A stretch of DNA of 23,560 nucleotides. Source: a virus. The stretch spans positions 1 to 23,560 of the IMG/VR virus record IMGVR_UViG_3300031669_000238; one strand, 5' to 3'. The notes under the pieces were generated by a model. It ran no database searches. It was given only the letters and a program-made list of their open reading frames with translations, and had not been told where the DNA came from. Each line of letters opens with the position of its first letter. The stretch's first letter is position 1. The position numbers were made by a program, and so were the translations under genes. Below, in pieces: positions 6,879-14,280 of this stretch.

Positions 6879-6903
6879 CAGGAGCTCCATGGCAGTCTAT
6901 AAT
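6875..6903 (+). promoter_or_regulatory. Consensus sigma-70 promoter across the uvsW end (P5)
   Basis: TTGACA (6875-6880), 17-bp spacer, TATAAT (6898-6903): a perfect consensus. The -35 overlaps the uvsW stop, and the -10 lies inside the first codons of the next gene. The predicted start near 6910 is about 20 bases past the ATG at 6889, so this transcript cannot express that gene from its annotated start and would chiefly serve gp55, gp47 and gp46. Confidence 0.85.
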
Positions 6904-7317
6904 ACGCGGATAGTAGATGGTGTAAACCTTGATGTTACGGTTCCGGCAGATTACAAGGCCCCCGAACACCAGGTTCGCTTACTAGTTCTCACAACAGGGT
7001 CTTTGGTGGTTGGTACCGTGATCGGGTATGACTCGGCAGTGAACGCCGTTGCTCTCACATTCCCGATGGAAGTATTCGTGGACTCGTGCGAAAGTCACGA
7101 CGAGGAGGAGATGTATGAATTCGTCCCATACCTTCGCAACCTGGTCGACTTCAATATCCAGTCACCGCAACCTGTGATTTTCAATTTGGCGCATTGCGTG
7201 AACGGGACCCTGATCCCTTCCATGCACATTGTGGCGAATTATTACAAGCAGCTGCTCTACATGAAGGCAGTTTCCAACGAACAGCTTGGATACCTCAAGC
7301 CCGAAACCTTACACTGA
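6889..7317 (+). CDS. Unknown 142-aa protein, possibly Sm-like fold
   Basis: The ATG at 6889 has AGGAG four bases upstream, and translation begins 11 bases after the uvsW stop. The N-terminal half is rich in beta strands (QVRLLVLTTGSLVVGTVIGY, VNAVALTFPMEVFV), the sort of pattern seen in small Sm-like/SH3 barrels of T4-like phages. This is a weak structural impression, not a firm family call. It then has an acidic stretch (ESHDEEEMYEF) and a C-terminal NYYKQLLYMKAV helix. It lies between uvsW and the late sigma gene. Promoter P5 fires inside its 5' end, so full-length protein must come from uvsW read-through messages. Confidence 0.8.
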   Translation: MAVYNTRIVDGVNLDVTVPADYKAPEHQVRLLVLTTGSLVVGTVIGYDSAVNAVALTFPMEVFVDSCESHDEEEMYEFVPYLRNLVDFNIQSPQPVIFNLAHCVNGTLIPSMHIVANYYKQLLYMKAVSNEQLGYLKPETLH

Positions 7318-7328
7318 AACGAGACTTT

Positions 7329-7823
7329 ATGGCAGACATCGCTGCGACACGAACCAACTACCTCGACAATACCAAGCTGCTGGAAGACATTCTGCTCTAT
7401 CAGAAGCACATGCGAGAAGCAGACGAAGCCGGCAGACCGCGTCCCAAGATCCCCGACAGCATAGGATCCGCGATCGAAAAGTGTGCGGCAGGCACCGCGA
7501 GCCGCCCAAACTTCCGCAACTACACCTACATTGACGAAATGACGCGCGACGCCATCGTGGATTGCGTGCGCGCCGTGCCCTTGTTCAATGTCAATGTGCT
7601 TGGGCGCGCCGGCAAACCAAACCCGTTCGGCTACTTCTCGCGTATCATTTGGTTCGCGTTCCTATCGCGCATCACGAACGAGAAGAAGAAACAGAAGACC
7701 AAGGTCGACATGATGTTCGACCCAACCATCGACTCGTACAATCGAATGGATGGCGACACCGCCTTCTACCAGGATGGAAAGAAGGAGATGCTCGATTTCT
7801 ATTACTCCGGGAAGGTGAACTGA
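7329..7823 (+). CDS. 55: Late-transcription sigma factor gp55
   Basis: A 164-aa protein aligning by eye along its length with T4 gp55 (185 aa), the sigma-like factor that directs host RNA polymerase to TATAAATA late promoters. Shared features are the N-terminal NYLDNTKLLEDILLYQ, the IGSAIEKCAAG...RPNFRNYTY...EMTRDAIVDCVRA block (sigma region 2-like core binding and -10 recognition) and KPNPFGYFSRIIWFAFLSRI. The C-terminus EMLDFYYS (153-160) corresponds to T4's SLDFLYE clamp-binding tail. The ATG at 7329 follows the previous stop by 11 bases; an in-frame ATG at 7194 lies inside the preceding gene and is rejected. The stop overlaps the gp47 ATG (TGATG). Confidence 0.9.
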   Translation: MADIAATRTNYLDNTKLLEDILLYQKHMREADEAGRPRPKIPDSIGSAIEKCAAGTASRPNFRNYTYIDEMTRDAIVDCVRAVPLFNVNVLGRAGKPNPFGYFSRIIWFAFLSRITNEKKKQKTKVDMMFDPTIDSYNRMDGDTAFYQDGKKEMLDFYYSGKVN

Positions 7824-8893
7824 TGGCTAAGATTGCCATGATAACGGACACCCACCAAGGTGTTCGTAATGCGTCGCAGTTTTACATGAACAACCAGGAG
7901 AAGTTCTACTCTGAAATCTTCATCCCGTACCTTCGGGACAATAACATCAAGACGGTCTGGCACCTGGGTGACTTCTGGGAAGATCGTCGCAAGCTCGACA
8001 TAGTGGCGATGAATCATGTGTTCAAGCACCTCCTGGATCCCTTGCAGGCGCTGGGCATCAACGTATACATGATCTACGGCAACCACGACATCGTTTATCG
8101 ATCCACGAACGACGTGAACGCGATCGACTTCCTGGGCAAGATGTATCCCAACATCCATGTCATCAAGACGCACGAGGTTATCAACTTTGATGGTTTGGAT
8201 GTGGCCTTCCTGTCTTGGGTTAACAATCAGAACCTGCAGTCGTCCATGGAGTTCATCCAGACTGCCGCGGCACCCATACTGTGCGGGCACTTCGAGATCA
8301 AGTCCTTTCTGATGCACCCTGGCTCGGTTTGCGATTCGGGCTTCGAGAAAAGCGTCTTCGATCGGTATGACACAGTCTACTCGGGGCACTTCCATACCAT
8401 CAGCACCGATGGGCGGATTCAGTACATCTCCAACCCATTCCAGACAACCTGGTCGGACTTTGGGCAGGAGAAAGGCTTCCGGATCCTCGATACCGCGACC
8501 CGCGAGCTTGATTTCATTCGAAACCCTTTCGAGTTGTATTCCAAGGTTGCCTACCAGGACGAGTTCGACATCCTGGAGTATGACTACGAGCAGCATGCCG
8601 GGAAGGTGACGCGGGTCTACATTCAGTCGTTCGCCAAGACCAACCAGCAGAAGTTCAATCTCTTCATCGAGAAGCTGAACACCGTGGCTCATGCCGTGGA
8701 TGTCTTCGAAGTGGATGAAACCGAATACAATACCGATGTCAATGCCATGGAGACGGCAGGCGACCTGCGCACCACGATCAACCAGTATATCGACGACGTT
8801 GTACAGAATCAGTTGGTCAAGAAGGAACCGCTCAAGGTCTACTTCGAGAACCTCTGGACCGAGGCATCCCGTAGCGTGGAGGTAGATGAGTGA
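7823..8893 (+). CDS. 47: Recombination endonuclease subunit gp47 (Mre11/SbcD-like)
   Basis: A 356-aa calcineurin-like phosphoesterase (T4 gp47 is 339 aa), the nuclease partner of gp46 that resects DNA ends for recombination. Metal-binding motifs stand in order: D9-T-H11, GD50 in HLGDFWEDRR, GNHD (86-89), GH156F, and GHFH (188-191). The C-terminal third, from about residue 240, is the region that contacts the gp46 ATPase. GAAGGTGA precedes the ATG, which overlaps the gp55 stop. The gene overlaps gp46 through GTGA, consistent with stoichiometric synthesis of the complex. Confidence 0.94.
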   Translation: MAKIAMITDTHQGVRNASQFYMNNQEKFYSEIFIPYLRDNNIKTVWHLGDFWEDRRKLDIVAMNHVFKHLLDPLQALGINVYMIYGNHDIVYRSTNDVNAIDFLGKMYPNIHVIKTHEVINFDGLDVAFLSWVNNQNLQSSMEFIQTAAAPILCGHFEIKSFLMHPGSVCDSGFEKSVFDRYDTVYSGHFHTISTDGRIQYISNPFQTTWSDFGQEKGFRILDTATRELDFIRNPFELYSKVAYQDEFDILEYDYEQHAGKVTRVYIQSFAKTNQQKFNLFIEKLNTVAHAVDVFEVDETEYNTDVNAMETAGDLRTTINQYIDDVVQNQLVKKEPLKVYFENLWTEASRSVEVDE

Positions 8894-10626
8894 GCAACGT
8901 ACGAACACACTTCAAAATCATTCGGTGGCGTAATGTCCTCTCCACAGGACAGATGTGGACCGAGGTTCGTCTCGACAAGTCTCCAAGCACCATGATCACG
9001 GGAAAGAACGGCTCCGGCAAGAGCACTTTGGTGGACGCCTTGACGTTCGCGCTGTTCGGGAAGGCCTTCCGCAAGATCAACAAGCCTCAGCTCATCAACA
9101 CCAAGAACAACAAGGACATGCTTGTTGAGTTGGAGTTCTCGATCGGGGCTGACGAGTATATCATCCGTCGTGGGCAGAAGCCAGACCTGTTCCAGGTGTC
9201 CAAGAACGGTGAGCAGCTGAACGTCCAGGGTGACTCCCGCGCCTTCCAGCAACAGTTGGAAACGCAGATCCTGCGCTTGAACTATGATGTGGCCACGCAA
9301 ATCATGGCAATCGGTAAGGCGCAGCATGTTTCGTTCATGCGGCTGGATAGTGCCAAGCGCCGACTGTTCGTGGAAAGCATCTTGGGCCTGCTGATTTTCG
9401 GGAAGATGTCGCAGCTGCATGGTGTCAAGATGACACACCACAAGGAGAAGCTCGCGGAGCTCAAGTCTGCCGTGAGCGTGTCGGGCGAGAAAGTCAAGGT
9501 GCGCCGTCGATATATCGAGGACCTGAAGCTTTCGGCCAAGGAGGCTCAGGACAATGCCGATCAGCAATCCCAAGGCAAGATCGATGAGCACCTTGTCGAT
9601 ATTGATCGGGCGTCCGCACTGATTGGTGCATGGAAAGAGCGCCTCCCGGAGCCCGTCGATACCAAGACGATCCGTGATCAGTTGAACAAGCACAAGAACC
9701 TTCTCCTGAAGTTCGACATGAAAATCGACGACATGACCCGTCGTTCCAAGCACCTGTTGGAGCATGAGTTTTGTGAATCATGCGAGCAGAACATTCCGCA
9801 TGACGTGCGAACACACAAGCATGGGCTCGCGCAAGCCAAGCTGGAAGCCTGCCTGGTGGCCCGTTCTGATGTTTCTGTCAACGTGAATGACTTGACAGCC
9901 TCCTTGGACGCCGCCTTGGCCATCGTGAAGGAGCGTGACCTCATCCTGCAAGACATCCAGCAGCACGAGTATGTGATCGCGGATCGCACCAAGCAGATAG
10001 AGAATCTGCGTCGAGACAAGCTGTCGGTCGCTAACAACCTGAACGAGCAAATCATCAACGAGACAGAGAACCTCGAGCGGCTCCAGGATGCCAACACCAA
10101 GATGCGCGACAAGTATGAGGTCCTGCTCCAACAGACCGAATACATGAACTTGGTGACCAGCATGCTGAAAGACAGCGGTATCAAGGCCATGCTGATCAAG
10201 AAGTATCTCCCGATCATCAACCACAGTATCAACATCAACTTGGCATCACTCGGGTTCTTTGCCAAGTTTACTTTGTCCGAGACCTTTGACGAGACGATCC
10301 AGGCTCGCGGCATCGACACGCTGTCGTACAACAACTTCAGCGAGGGCGAGAAGCTTCGCATCGACATGGCGATCCTGATGGCCTGGCGTGACATTGCGCG
10401 CATGCACGGCGGCGTGAGCACCAACCTGCTCTTCTTCGACGAGATCTTTGATTCCAGCATGGACGCCGTGGGTACCGACTCACTTATGATGCTGCTTGGG
10501 GCCATGAAGGAGACCAATCTGTTCATCATCACGCACACGCCCGAGAAGATTGCCGACAAGGTTCGATCCCATATCCAATTCGGGAAGGTGGATGGGTTCT
10601 CAAAGATTCTTGAAATAAAGGGTTGA
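8890..10626 (+). CDS. 46: Recombination endonuclease subunit gp46 (Rad50/SbcC-like)
   Basis: A 578-aa SMC-type ATPase (T4 gp46 is 560 aa). Walker A GKNGSGKST (38-46) is near the N-terminus; two charged helical arms flank a zinc-hook C-E-S-C at 295-298; the C-terminal half has the signature NFSEGEKLRID, Walker B LLFFDE (D517, E518), an SSMD D-loop and an ITH switch histidine. The short coiled coil is typical of phage versions. The start is GTG at 8890 with a perfect GGAGGT ribosome-binding site at 8878-8883; no usable ATG exists in frame. Its stop overlaps the -35 of promoter P3, so gp46 ends exactly where the clamp transcription unit begins. Confidence 0.95.
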   Translation: MSNVRTHFKIIRWRNVLSTGQMWTEVRLDKSPSTMITGKNGSGKSTLVDALTFALFGKAFRKINKPQLINTKNNKDMLVELEFSIGADEYIIRRGQKPDLFQVSKNGEQLNVQGDSRAFQQQLETQILRLNYDVATQIMAIGKAQHVSFMRLDSAKRRLFVESILGLLIFGKMSQLHGVKMTHHKEKLAELKSAVSVSGEKVKVRRRYIEDLKLSAKEAQDNADQQSQGKIDEHLVDIDRASALIGAWKERLPEPVDTKTIRDQLNKHKNLLLKFDMKIDDMTRRSKHLLEHEFCESCEQNIPHDVRTHKHGLAQAKLEACLVARSDVSVNVNDLTASLDAALAIVKERDLILQDIQQHEYVIADRTKQIENLRRDKLSVANNLNEQIINETENLERLQDANTKMRDKYEVLLQQTEYMNLVTSMLKDSGIKAMLIKKYLPIINHSININLASLGFFAKFTLSETFDETIQARGIDTLSYNNFSEGEKLRIDMAILMAWRDIARMHGGVSTNLLFFDEIFDSSMDAVGTDSLMMLLGAMKETNLFIITHTPEKIADKVRSHIQFGKVDGFSKILEIKG

Positions 10627-10651
10627 CATTCGAGTCAAGATGTCATATAAT
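10623..10651 (+). promoter_or_regulatory. Consensus sigma-70 promoter for the clamp operon (P3)
   Basis: TTGACA (10623-10628), followed by TTCG as in P1 and P4, 17-bp spacer, TATAAT (10646-10651): a perfect consensus. The -35 box overlaps the gp46 stop codon (10624-10626). The predicted start near 10658 gives a leader of about 35 nt to the gp45 ATG at 10693. The abundant sliding clamp is thus first behind a strong promoter. Confidence 0.93.
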
Positions 10652-10692
10652 AGCCGTTCACACGTTAGATCATTCACTACTGAGGGTTTGTC

Positions 10693-11322
10693 ATGCAGAA
10701 AGAAACCGTTGATGTCCTGAAGAACTTCGCCTCGATCAATCAGGGCATCCTGATCCTGCAAGGAAGCGAGCTTCGGACCATGTCAATCATGAAGAACGTC
10801 TTCGCGACCGCAAAGGTGCCGGACACGTTCGATCGCGAATTCGCCGTCTACGACTTGAACGAATTCCTGGCCACGCTGTCGCTGTTCGACAAGCCCGAGC
10901 TGGCGTTCAAGGAAGAGCACATCCTGATCGCGGAAGGCAAGTCCAAGATCAAGTATTTCTACTCGGCGCCCAGCGTGATCGTTTCGCCGCCGCGCGACAA
11001 GAGCATCAAGGTCGAAGGTGACCTGACGTTCCAGCTGCCGCTCGCGATTCTGTCGCAGCTGCTCAAGGCTGCCTCGGTGATGTCGCTCAAGGAGCTCGAG
11101 ATTACCTCGAAGGGCCTTCGCGCGTTCAACAAGTCCAGTGTCGGCAACCAGTACGACGTCAAGCTGGAAGACATCACGGGCGAAACCACCGCCAAGATCC
11201 TGAACATCGAGAACCTGAAGCTGCTGCCGCGGGACTACACCGTCGTGGTCGGCACCAAGGCCGTGAAGTTCACGAGCATCGACAAGGATCTCGAGTACAT
11301 TGTGGCTGTGGAGGCTGACTGA
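10693..11322 (+). CDS. 45: DNA polymerase sliding clamp gp45
   Basis: A 209-aa processivity clamp (T4 gp45 is 228 aa) that encircles DNA as a trimer, tethers gp43 and, in T4, activates late transcription through gp55 and gp33. The N-terminal VDVLKNFASINQGILI corresponds to T4's TTALLKNFATINSGIML; FAVYDLNEFLATLSLF matches T4's VAIYDLNGFLGILSLV; the end DLEYIVAVEAD matches T4's ANYVVALEAD. The short T4 extension after EAD is absent. It is first behind promoter P3 with GAGGG upstream of the ATG. Its stop overlaps the ATG of the next small gene. Partners visible here: gp43 and gp55 tails, gp44/gp62 loader. Confidence 0.93.
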   Translation: MQKETVDVLKNFASINQGILILQGSELRTMSIMKNVFATAKVPDTFDREFAVYDLNEFLATLSLFDKPELAFKEEHILIAEGKSKIKYFYSAPSVIVSPPRDKSIKVEGDLTFQLPLAILSQLLKAASVMSLKELEITSKGLRAFNKSSVGNQYDVKLEDITGETTAKILNIENLKLLPRDYTVVVGTKAVKFTSIDKDLEYIVAVEAD

Positions 11323-11492
11323 TGCCTACCGAAATCAACTCATACCTGATGCAACTCTGGATGGAAGTGTTCCAGAACTGTTTGGGACGCGTGGTGACAA
11401 GGATCACCTCCAGCGACATCGTGGACGCCGCCAACATGGCAGACCTGGCCATCGAGAAGCTCAAGGCTGCAAATCTGAGTTCACACCCATGA
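11322..11492 (+). CDS. Unknown 56-aa protein between clamp and clamp loader
   Basis: A small frame, MPTEINSYLMQLWMEVFQNC and on to NLSSHP, overlapping the gp45 stop (TGATG) and the following ATG (ATGA). GGAGG at 11310-11314 lies seven bases upstream, a strong site that supports translation. The product is a predicted amphipathic helical pair with two methionine- and tryptophan-containing turns. It has no known family. T4 has no gene in this position, so it is an insertion into the replisome operon. The tight overlaps on both ends argue that it is real despite its size. Confidence 0.68.
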   Translation: MPTEINSYLMQLWMEVFQNCLGRVVTRITSSDIVDAANMADLAIEKLKAANLSSHP

Positions 11493-12058
11493 GCAAGATG
11501 TTTCAGTCTGCTCGTGATGCTGCTCAGCTGCAACGTGAACTGGACCAGTGCGCCAAGGACTTTGATGAGCTTCGCCTTCGGGTGAAGCGAATCAAAGACG
11601 AAGCCGATGTCCAGGGTCGGATCGAGATGTGCTTGAGAGTCCAGAAGGGCATCCAAGAGGCTATTCAGATCCATGAAAACCTTATCAATTCTGCCGTCAT
11701 CGCCGACCAATCGACGCACCTGGGTCTTCAGCATTGGCTTCGCGAATATGGGACCCTGAAGCTGAATATGGGCCGGCAACTGGGGCACACTCACTATATC
11801 ATTCAGCATGCCAGGTCTGGCGACCTGGTCATCGCGAGGACTGCTAAACACGCACATAGGCTGAGGATAGATGCTGGTTGTGTCAATACCTCACCCAATC
11901 AGCCAACCATCATTTCATTATCAAGCCCCCTTCCGATGTGGCCATACAATACCGTTTGGATCGACGGGGAGTTTGTTTACCAGCAATGTTTGAAACAAGA
12001 CTTGTATTCGTGGCTTGCTCGCATGCCTGTCAAGAAAGTCATCGTCCTGGGTTCCTGA
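11489..12058 (+). CDS. Unknown 189-aa protein with N-terminal coiled coil
   Basis: It begins at the ATG overlapping the 56-aa gene's stop; the frame is open further upstream, but that part overlaps gp45. Residues 1-60 (ARDAAQLQRELDQCAKDFDE and on) have heptad-like spacing and are probably coiled coil. The rest is a mixed domain with HTHYIIQHARSGDLVIARTA and a C-terminal WLARMPVKKVIVLGS strand. No catalytic motif is recognised. Upstream ribosome-binding sequence is weak, so translation likely depends on coupling. Its place between gp45 and gp44 is foreign to T4 and may mark an accessory replication or host-takeover factor. Confidence 0.78.
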   Translation: MSKMFQSARDAAQLQRELDQCAKDFDELRLRVKRIKDEADVQGRIEMCLRVQKGIQEAIQIHENLINSAVIADQSTHLGLQHWLREYGTLKLNMGRQLGHTHYIIQHARSGDLVIARTAKHAHRLRIDAGCVNTSPNQPTIISLSSPLPMWPYNTVWIDGEFVYQQCLKQDLYSWLARMPVKKVIVLGS

Positions 12059-12076
12059 TTCAATCGGAGTTATATC

Positions 12077-13027
12077 ATGAGTGAAGAGAATCGGTCACGA
12101 TTCCTGTGGTGTGAAGAGTACCGTCCGCATAAGATCGCGGACTGCATCCTGCCCGAGCGTCTGAAGACATACTTCCAGAAGATCGTGGACAACGGGAACA
12201 TGGAGAACATGACCCTGGGCGGAGGTCCAGGCGTGGGCAAGACAACCGTGGCACGCGCCATGTGCGAAGAGATGGGGATCGATTACATTCTCCTGAACGT
12301 ATCCGAGAACGGCAACATCGACACCATCCGCACGACGGTTCGGCAGTTCGCGAGCTCGCGCAGCCTGATGGACGACAAGCCAAAGTGTATCATCCTCGAC
12401 GAGGCAGATGGTTTGGGTGCGCAGGCGCAGAAAGCCCTGCGCGGTTCCATTGAGGAGTTCAGTGCCAACTGCCGATTCATCTTCACGGCGAACTTCTCGA
12501 ACATGATCATTGAGGCGCTCCGCTCTCGTGCCCCGATGGTGGAGTTCAACTTCTCGCGTGAGGAGAAGAAGGGCCTGGTGGTCCAGTTCGACAAGCGGAT
12601 CAAGATGATCCTCGCCGAGAAGGGCATCGAGTTCGACAAGATGGAGCTCGCCCAGCTGGTCATGAAGAACTTTCCCGACTTCCGGAAGACCCTGATCCTG
12701 TTGCAGCGTTACTCCTCGGACGGTCTCTTGAAGGTGACCGGCGCCGGTGGGTTGGATGACGAGCAGTTCAAGCTCCTCATCAAGCATTTGCAGGACAAGA
12801 AGTTCTCGGAGATGCGCAAGTGGGTCGTGGACAACTTGGACAACGATGGGGCGATGATCCGTCGCGCCTTGTTCGATCGGGCGGTGACAGTATTCAAGCC
12901 GGCGTCGATCCCGCAGTTGGTTCTCTACATCTCGCAGTATGACGAGCGTGAGTCGCGTGTCGTGGACAAGGAGATCAACATGGTGGCGTTCTTGACCGAG
13001 GTCATGTCTGACTGCCAGTTGAACTGA
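12077..13027 (+). CDS. 44: Clamp loader ATPase gp44
   Basis: A 316-aa AAA+ protein (T4 gp44 is 319 aa), four copies of which combine with one gp62 to open gp45 and place it on primer-template DNA. Walker A GGGPGVGKTT (48-57), Walker B IILDEAD (105-111), sensor 1 FTANFSN, and arginine finger S150-R151-A152, where most clamp loaders have SRC. The N-terminal LWCEEYRPHKIADCILPE is the usual RFC-family start. The ATG has CGGAG upstream. One base separates its stop from the next gene, a membrane protein that interrupts the usual 44-62 pair. Confidence 0.94.
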   Translation: MSEENRSRFLWCEEYRPHKIADCILPERLKTYFQKIVDNGNMENMTLGGGPGVGKTTVARAMCEEMGIDYILLNVSENGNIDTIRTTVRQFASSRSLMDDKPKCIILDEADGLGAQAQKALRGSIEEFSANCRFIFTANFSNMIIEALRSRAPMVEFNFSREEKKGLVVQFDKRIKMILAEKGIEFDKMELAQLVMKNFPDFRKTLILLQRYSSDGLLKVTGAGGLDDEQFKLLIKHLQDKKFSEMRKWVVDNLDNDGAMIRRALFDRAVTVFKPASIPQLVLYISQYDERESRVVDKEINMVAFLTEVMSDCQLN

Positions 13028-13028
13028 T

Positions 13029-13301
13029 ATGACACCTGACCTGATCAACGGTGCGTTTGAGGTGGTCGGCGGCATCTGCAGCTGGCTCAACGTGTCGCGG
13101 TACGTGAAGGAACGATCAGTGTCGGGGATCTTCTGGCCCTCCGCTATCTTCTACTCGTCCTGGGGCATCTGGAATCTGTTCTACTACCCAGCCTTACACC
13201 AGCCGTTTTCGTTCATGGGAGGGCTCTTCCTGACATCGGGGACTCTCGTGTGGCTGGCGATGGTGGTGCGCGATAAATACCTGCGAGGCACACGAGGATG
13301 A
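13029..13301 (+). CDS. Small three-segment membrane protein
   Basis: A 90-aa protein with three predicted membrane segments, about residues 5-22, 32-52 and 58-80, joined by a basic loop (SRYVKERSV) and ending in a basic RDKYLRGTRG tail. Aromatic residues at segment ends (WGIWNLFYYP) are typical of inner-membrane proteins. I recall similar small membrane proteins in other phage genomes but know no function for them. It lies between gp44 and gp62, one base after gp44 and overlapping gp62 by ATGA, so it is translated in line with the clamp loader. Whether it tethers replication to the membrane is speculation. Confidence 0.82.
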   Translation: MTPDLINGAFEVVGGICSWLNVSRYVKERSVSGIFWPSAIFYSSWGIWNLFYYPALHQPFSFMGGLFLTSGTLVWLAMVVRDKYLRGTRG

Positions 13302-13693
13302 GCGAGAAACTCTCTCCCTTTGATATCGCTTCAAATATCAACAACAAAACCGACCCGCTGGATGTGAATGAGGTAGGCTACGATGCTTTTGTGATTAACC
13401 GCGTGTTCTCCAACACGCACGATTCGATCCTTTTTGCCAATGAGATGAATGCCGCGTGGGGCCTCCCGAAAGAGATGCAGTACGCGTTCTATTACCATGG
13501 GCTTCCAAAGAAGAGTCGATACGGGAAGTGGCACAAGAATCAGGACGACAAGGCGGAGCTTGCACCGATTCAAGAGTACTTCGGATATTCACGAAACAAG
13601 GCCAAACAGGTGCAATCGTTATTGCGCCCCCACCTTGACAGCATCCGTGCGGAGCTGGACAAAGGTGGGAGACATCGCAATGGTACTAAGTAA
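13298..13693 (+). CDS. 62: Clamp loader small subunit gp62
   Basis: A 131-aa protein like the compact gp62 of T4-like cyanophages and shorter than T4 gp62 (187 aa). Recognisable are SPFDIASNINNKT at the N-terminus, a DSILFANEMNAAWGLPKEMQ block, a basic KKSRYGKWHK segment and EYFGYSRNKAKQVQSLL near the C-terminus. It completes the gp44/gp62 loader of the gp45 clamp. Its ATG overlaps the membrane-protein stop, and the last codons overlap the regA start. The reduced size suggests loss of one of T4's peripheral helices. Confidence 0.86.
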   Translation: MSEKLSPFDIASNINNKTDPLDVNEVGYDAFVINRVFSNTHDSILFANEMNAAWGLPKEMQYAFYYHGLPKKSRYGKWHKNQDDKAELAPIQEYFGYSRNKAKQVQSLLRPHLDSIRAELDKGGRHRNGTK

Positions 13694-14144
13694 TGAAGCA
13701 ACCAACGCTCTGATGGAGCAGTTCATCGAGGTGGCGGCGCTGGATACCGATTCCTTCTTGAAGGTGAAAGAAACTCTCACCCGCATCGGACTCCCTGGAA
13801 AGCGCACGGACGAGAAACCTGTCTTGTGGCAGACTGCCCACATCCTCCACAAGCGGGGCCGGTACTTCATCTGCCATTTCAAGCAACTGTTTCAGCTTGA
13901 TGGGCGCGATGAGACGGACTTCACGGAAGAGGATGAGGATCGGCTCGAGTTCATCGCGTTCCTGCTCGAGGAATGGGGCCTGGTAAAGTCGGTGTTCGAG
14001 ATCGAAAAGCCAAAGGTCAATGTAATGATCATCCCGTTCTCCGAAAAGGGAAAATGGGACCTGAGATCCAAATACACGCTTGGGGCGGACAAGATTCGCT
14101 TCAAGCAAACCAAGAAGTGGAGTCATGATGGAAAAACAACCTGA
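13680..14144 (+). CDS. regA: RegA translational repressor
   Basis: A 154-aa version of RegA (T4: 122 aa), which binds start regions of early phage mRNAs, including those for gp44, gp45 and itself in T4, and blocks initiation. DSFLKVKETLTRIG is nearly identical to T4's DFLKVKETLTRMG. QTAHILHKRGRYFICHFKQLFQLDGR and FTEEDEDRLEFIAFLLEEWGL follow the same pattern. The extra length is at both ends. GGAG (13668-13671) stands eight bases before the ATG, which overlaps the gp62 3' end. Many genes here share an AUCAUG start context that could be its target, but that is inference. Confidence 0.91.
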   Translation: MVLSNEATNALMEQFIEVAALDTDSFLKVKETLTRIGLPGKRTDEKPVLWQTAHILHKRGRYFICHFKQLFQLDGRDETDFTEEDEDRLEFIAFLLEEWGLVKSVFEIEKPKVNVMIIPFSEKGKWDLRSKYTLGADKIRFKQTKKWSHDGKTT

Positions 14145-14280
14145 AAACATTGATCTGGGTTTGGTTCTCATGGAACCCGCCCACCCGGCAATCGGAGCTG
14201 TGATTCCTGAACTTCCCGATTGGGCGTTCCAGCAAGCAGCCCAGACCCCAAAGGACCCATCCCATGTCGAAGAAAAGTGA
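14128..14280 (+). CDS. Small 50-aa ORF bridging regA and dUTPase
   Basis: Two adjacent ATGs (14125, 14128) follow GGAG at 14119-14122; the second has the better spacing. The product, MEKQPENIDLGLVLMEPAHP and on to DPSHVEEK, is acidic and proline-rich, and probably disordered. It overlaps the end of regA in another frame, and its end overlaps the dUTPase start, so it may serve mainly to carry ribosomes across the junction. No family is known, and it could be spurious; the ribosome-binding site and double overlap are the support. Confidence 0.5.
   Translation: MEKQPENIDLGLVLMEPAHPAIGAVIPELPDWAFQQAAQTPKDPSHVEEK

Noticed and set aside
9892-9897. TTGACA inside gp46
   Set aside because: No -10-like hexamer at 16-18 bp; encoded by ordinary codons in the coiled-coil region.
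13272-13279. Second GATAAATA late-promoter-like octamer before gp62
   Set aside because: It lies inside the membrane-protein gene, where it encodes Asp-Lys-Tyr, and gp62 is an early replication gene coupled to the upstream frame.
13635-13640. TTGACA near the end of gp62
   Set aside because: The -10 position reads GACAAA; no convincing promoter before regA.
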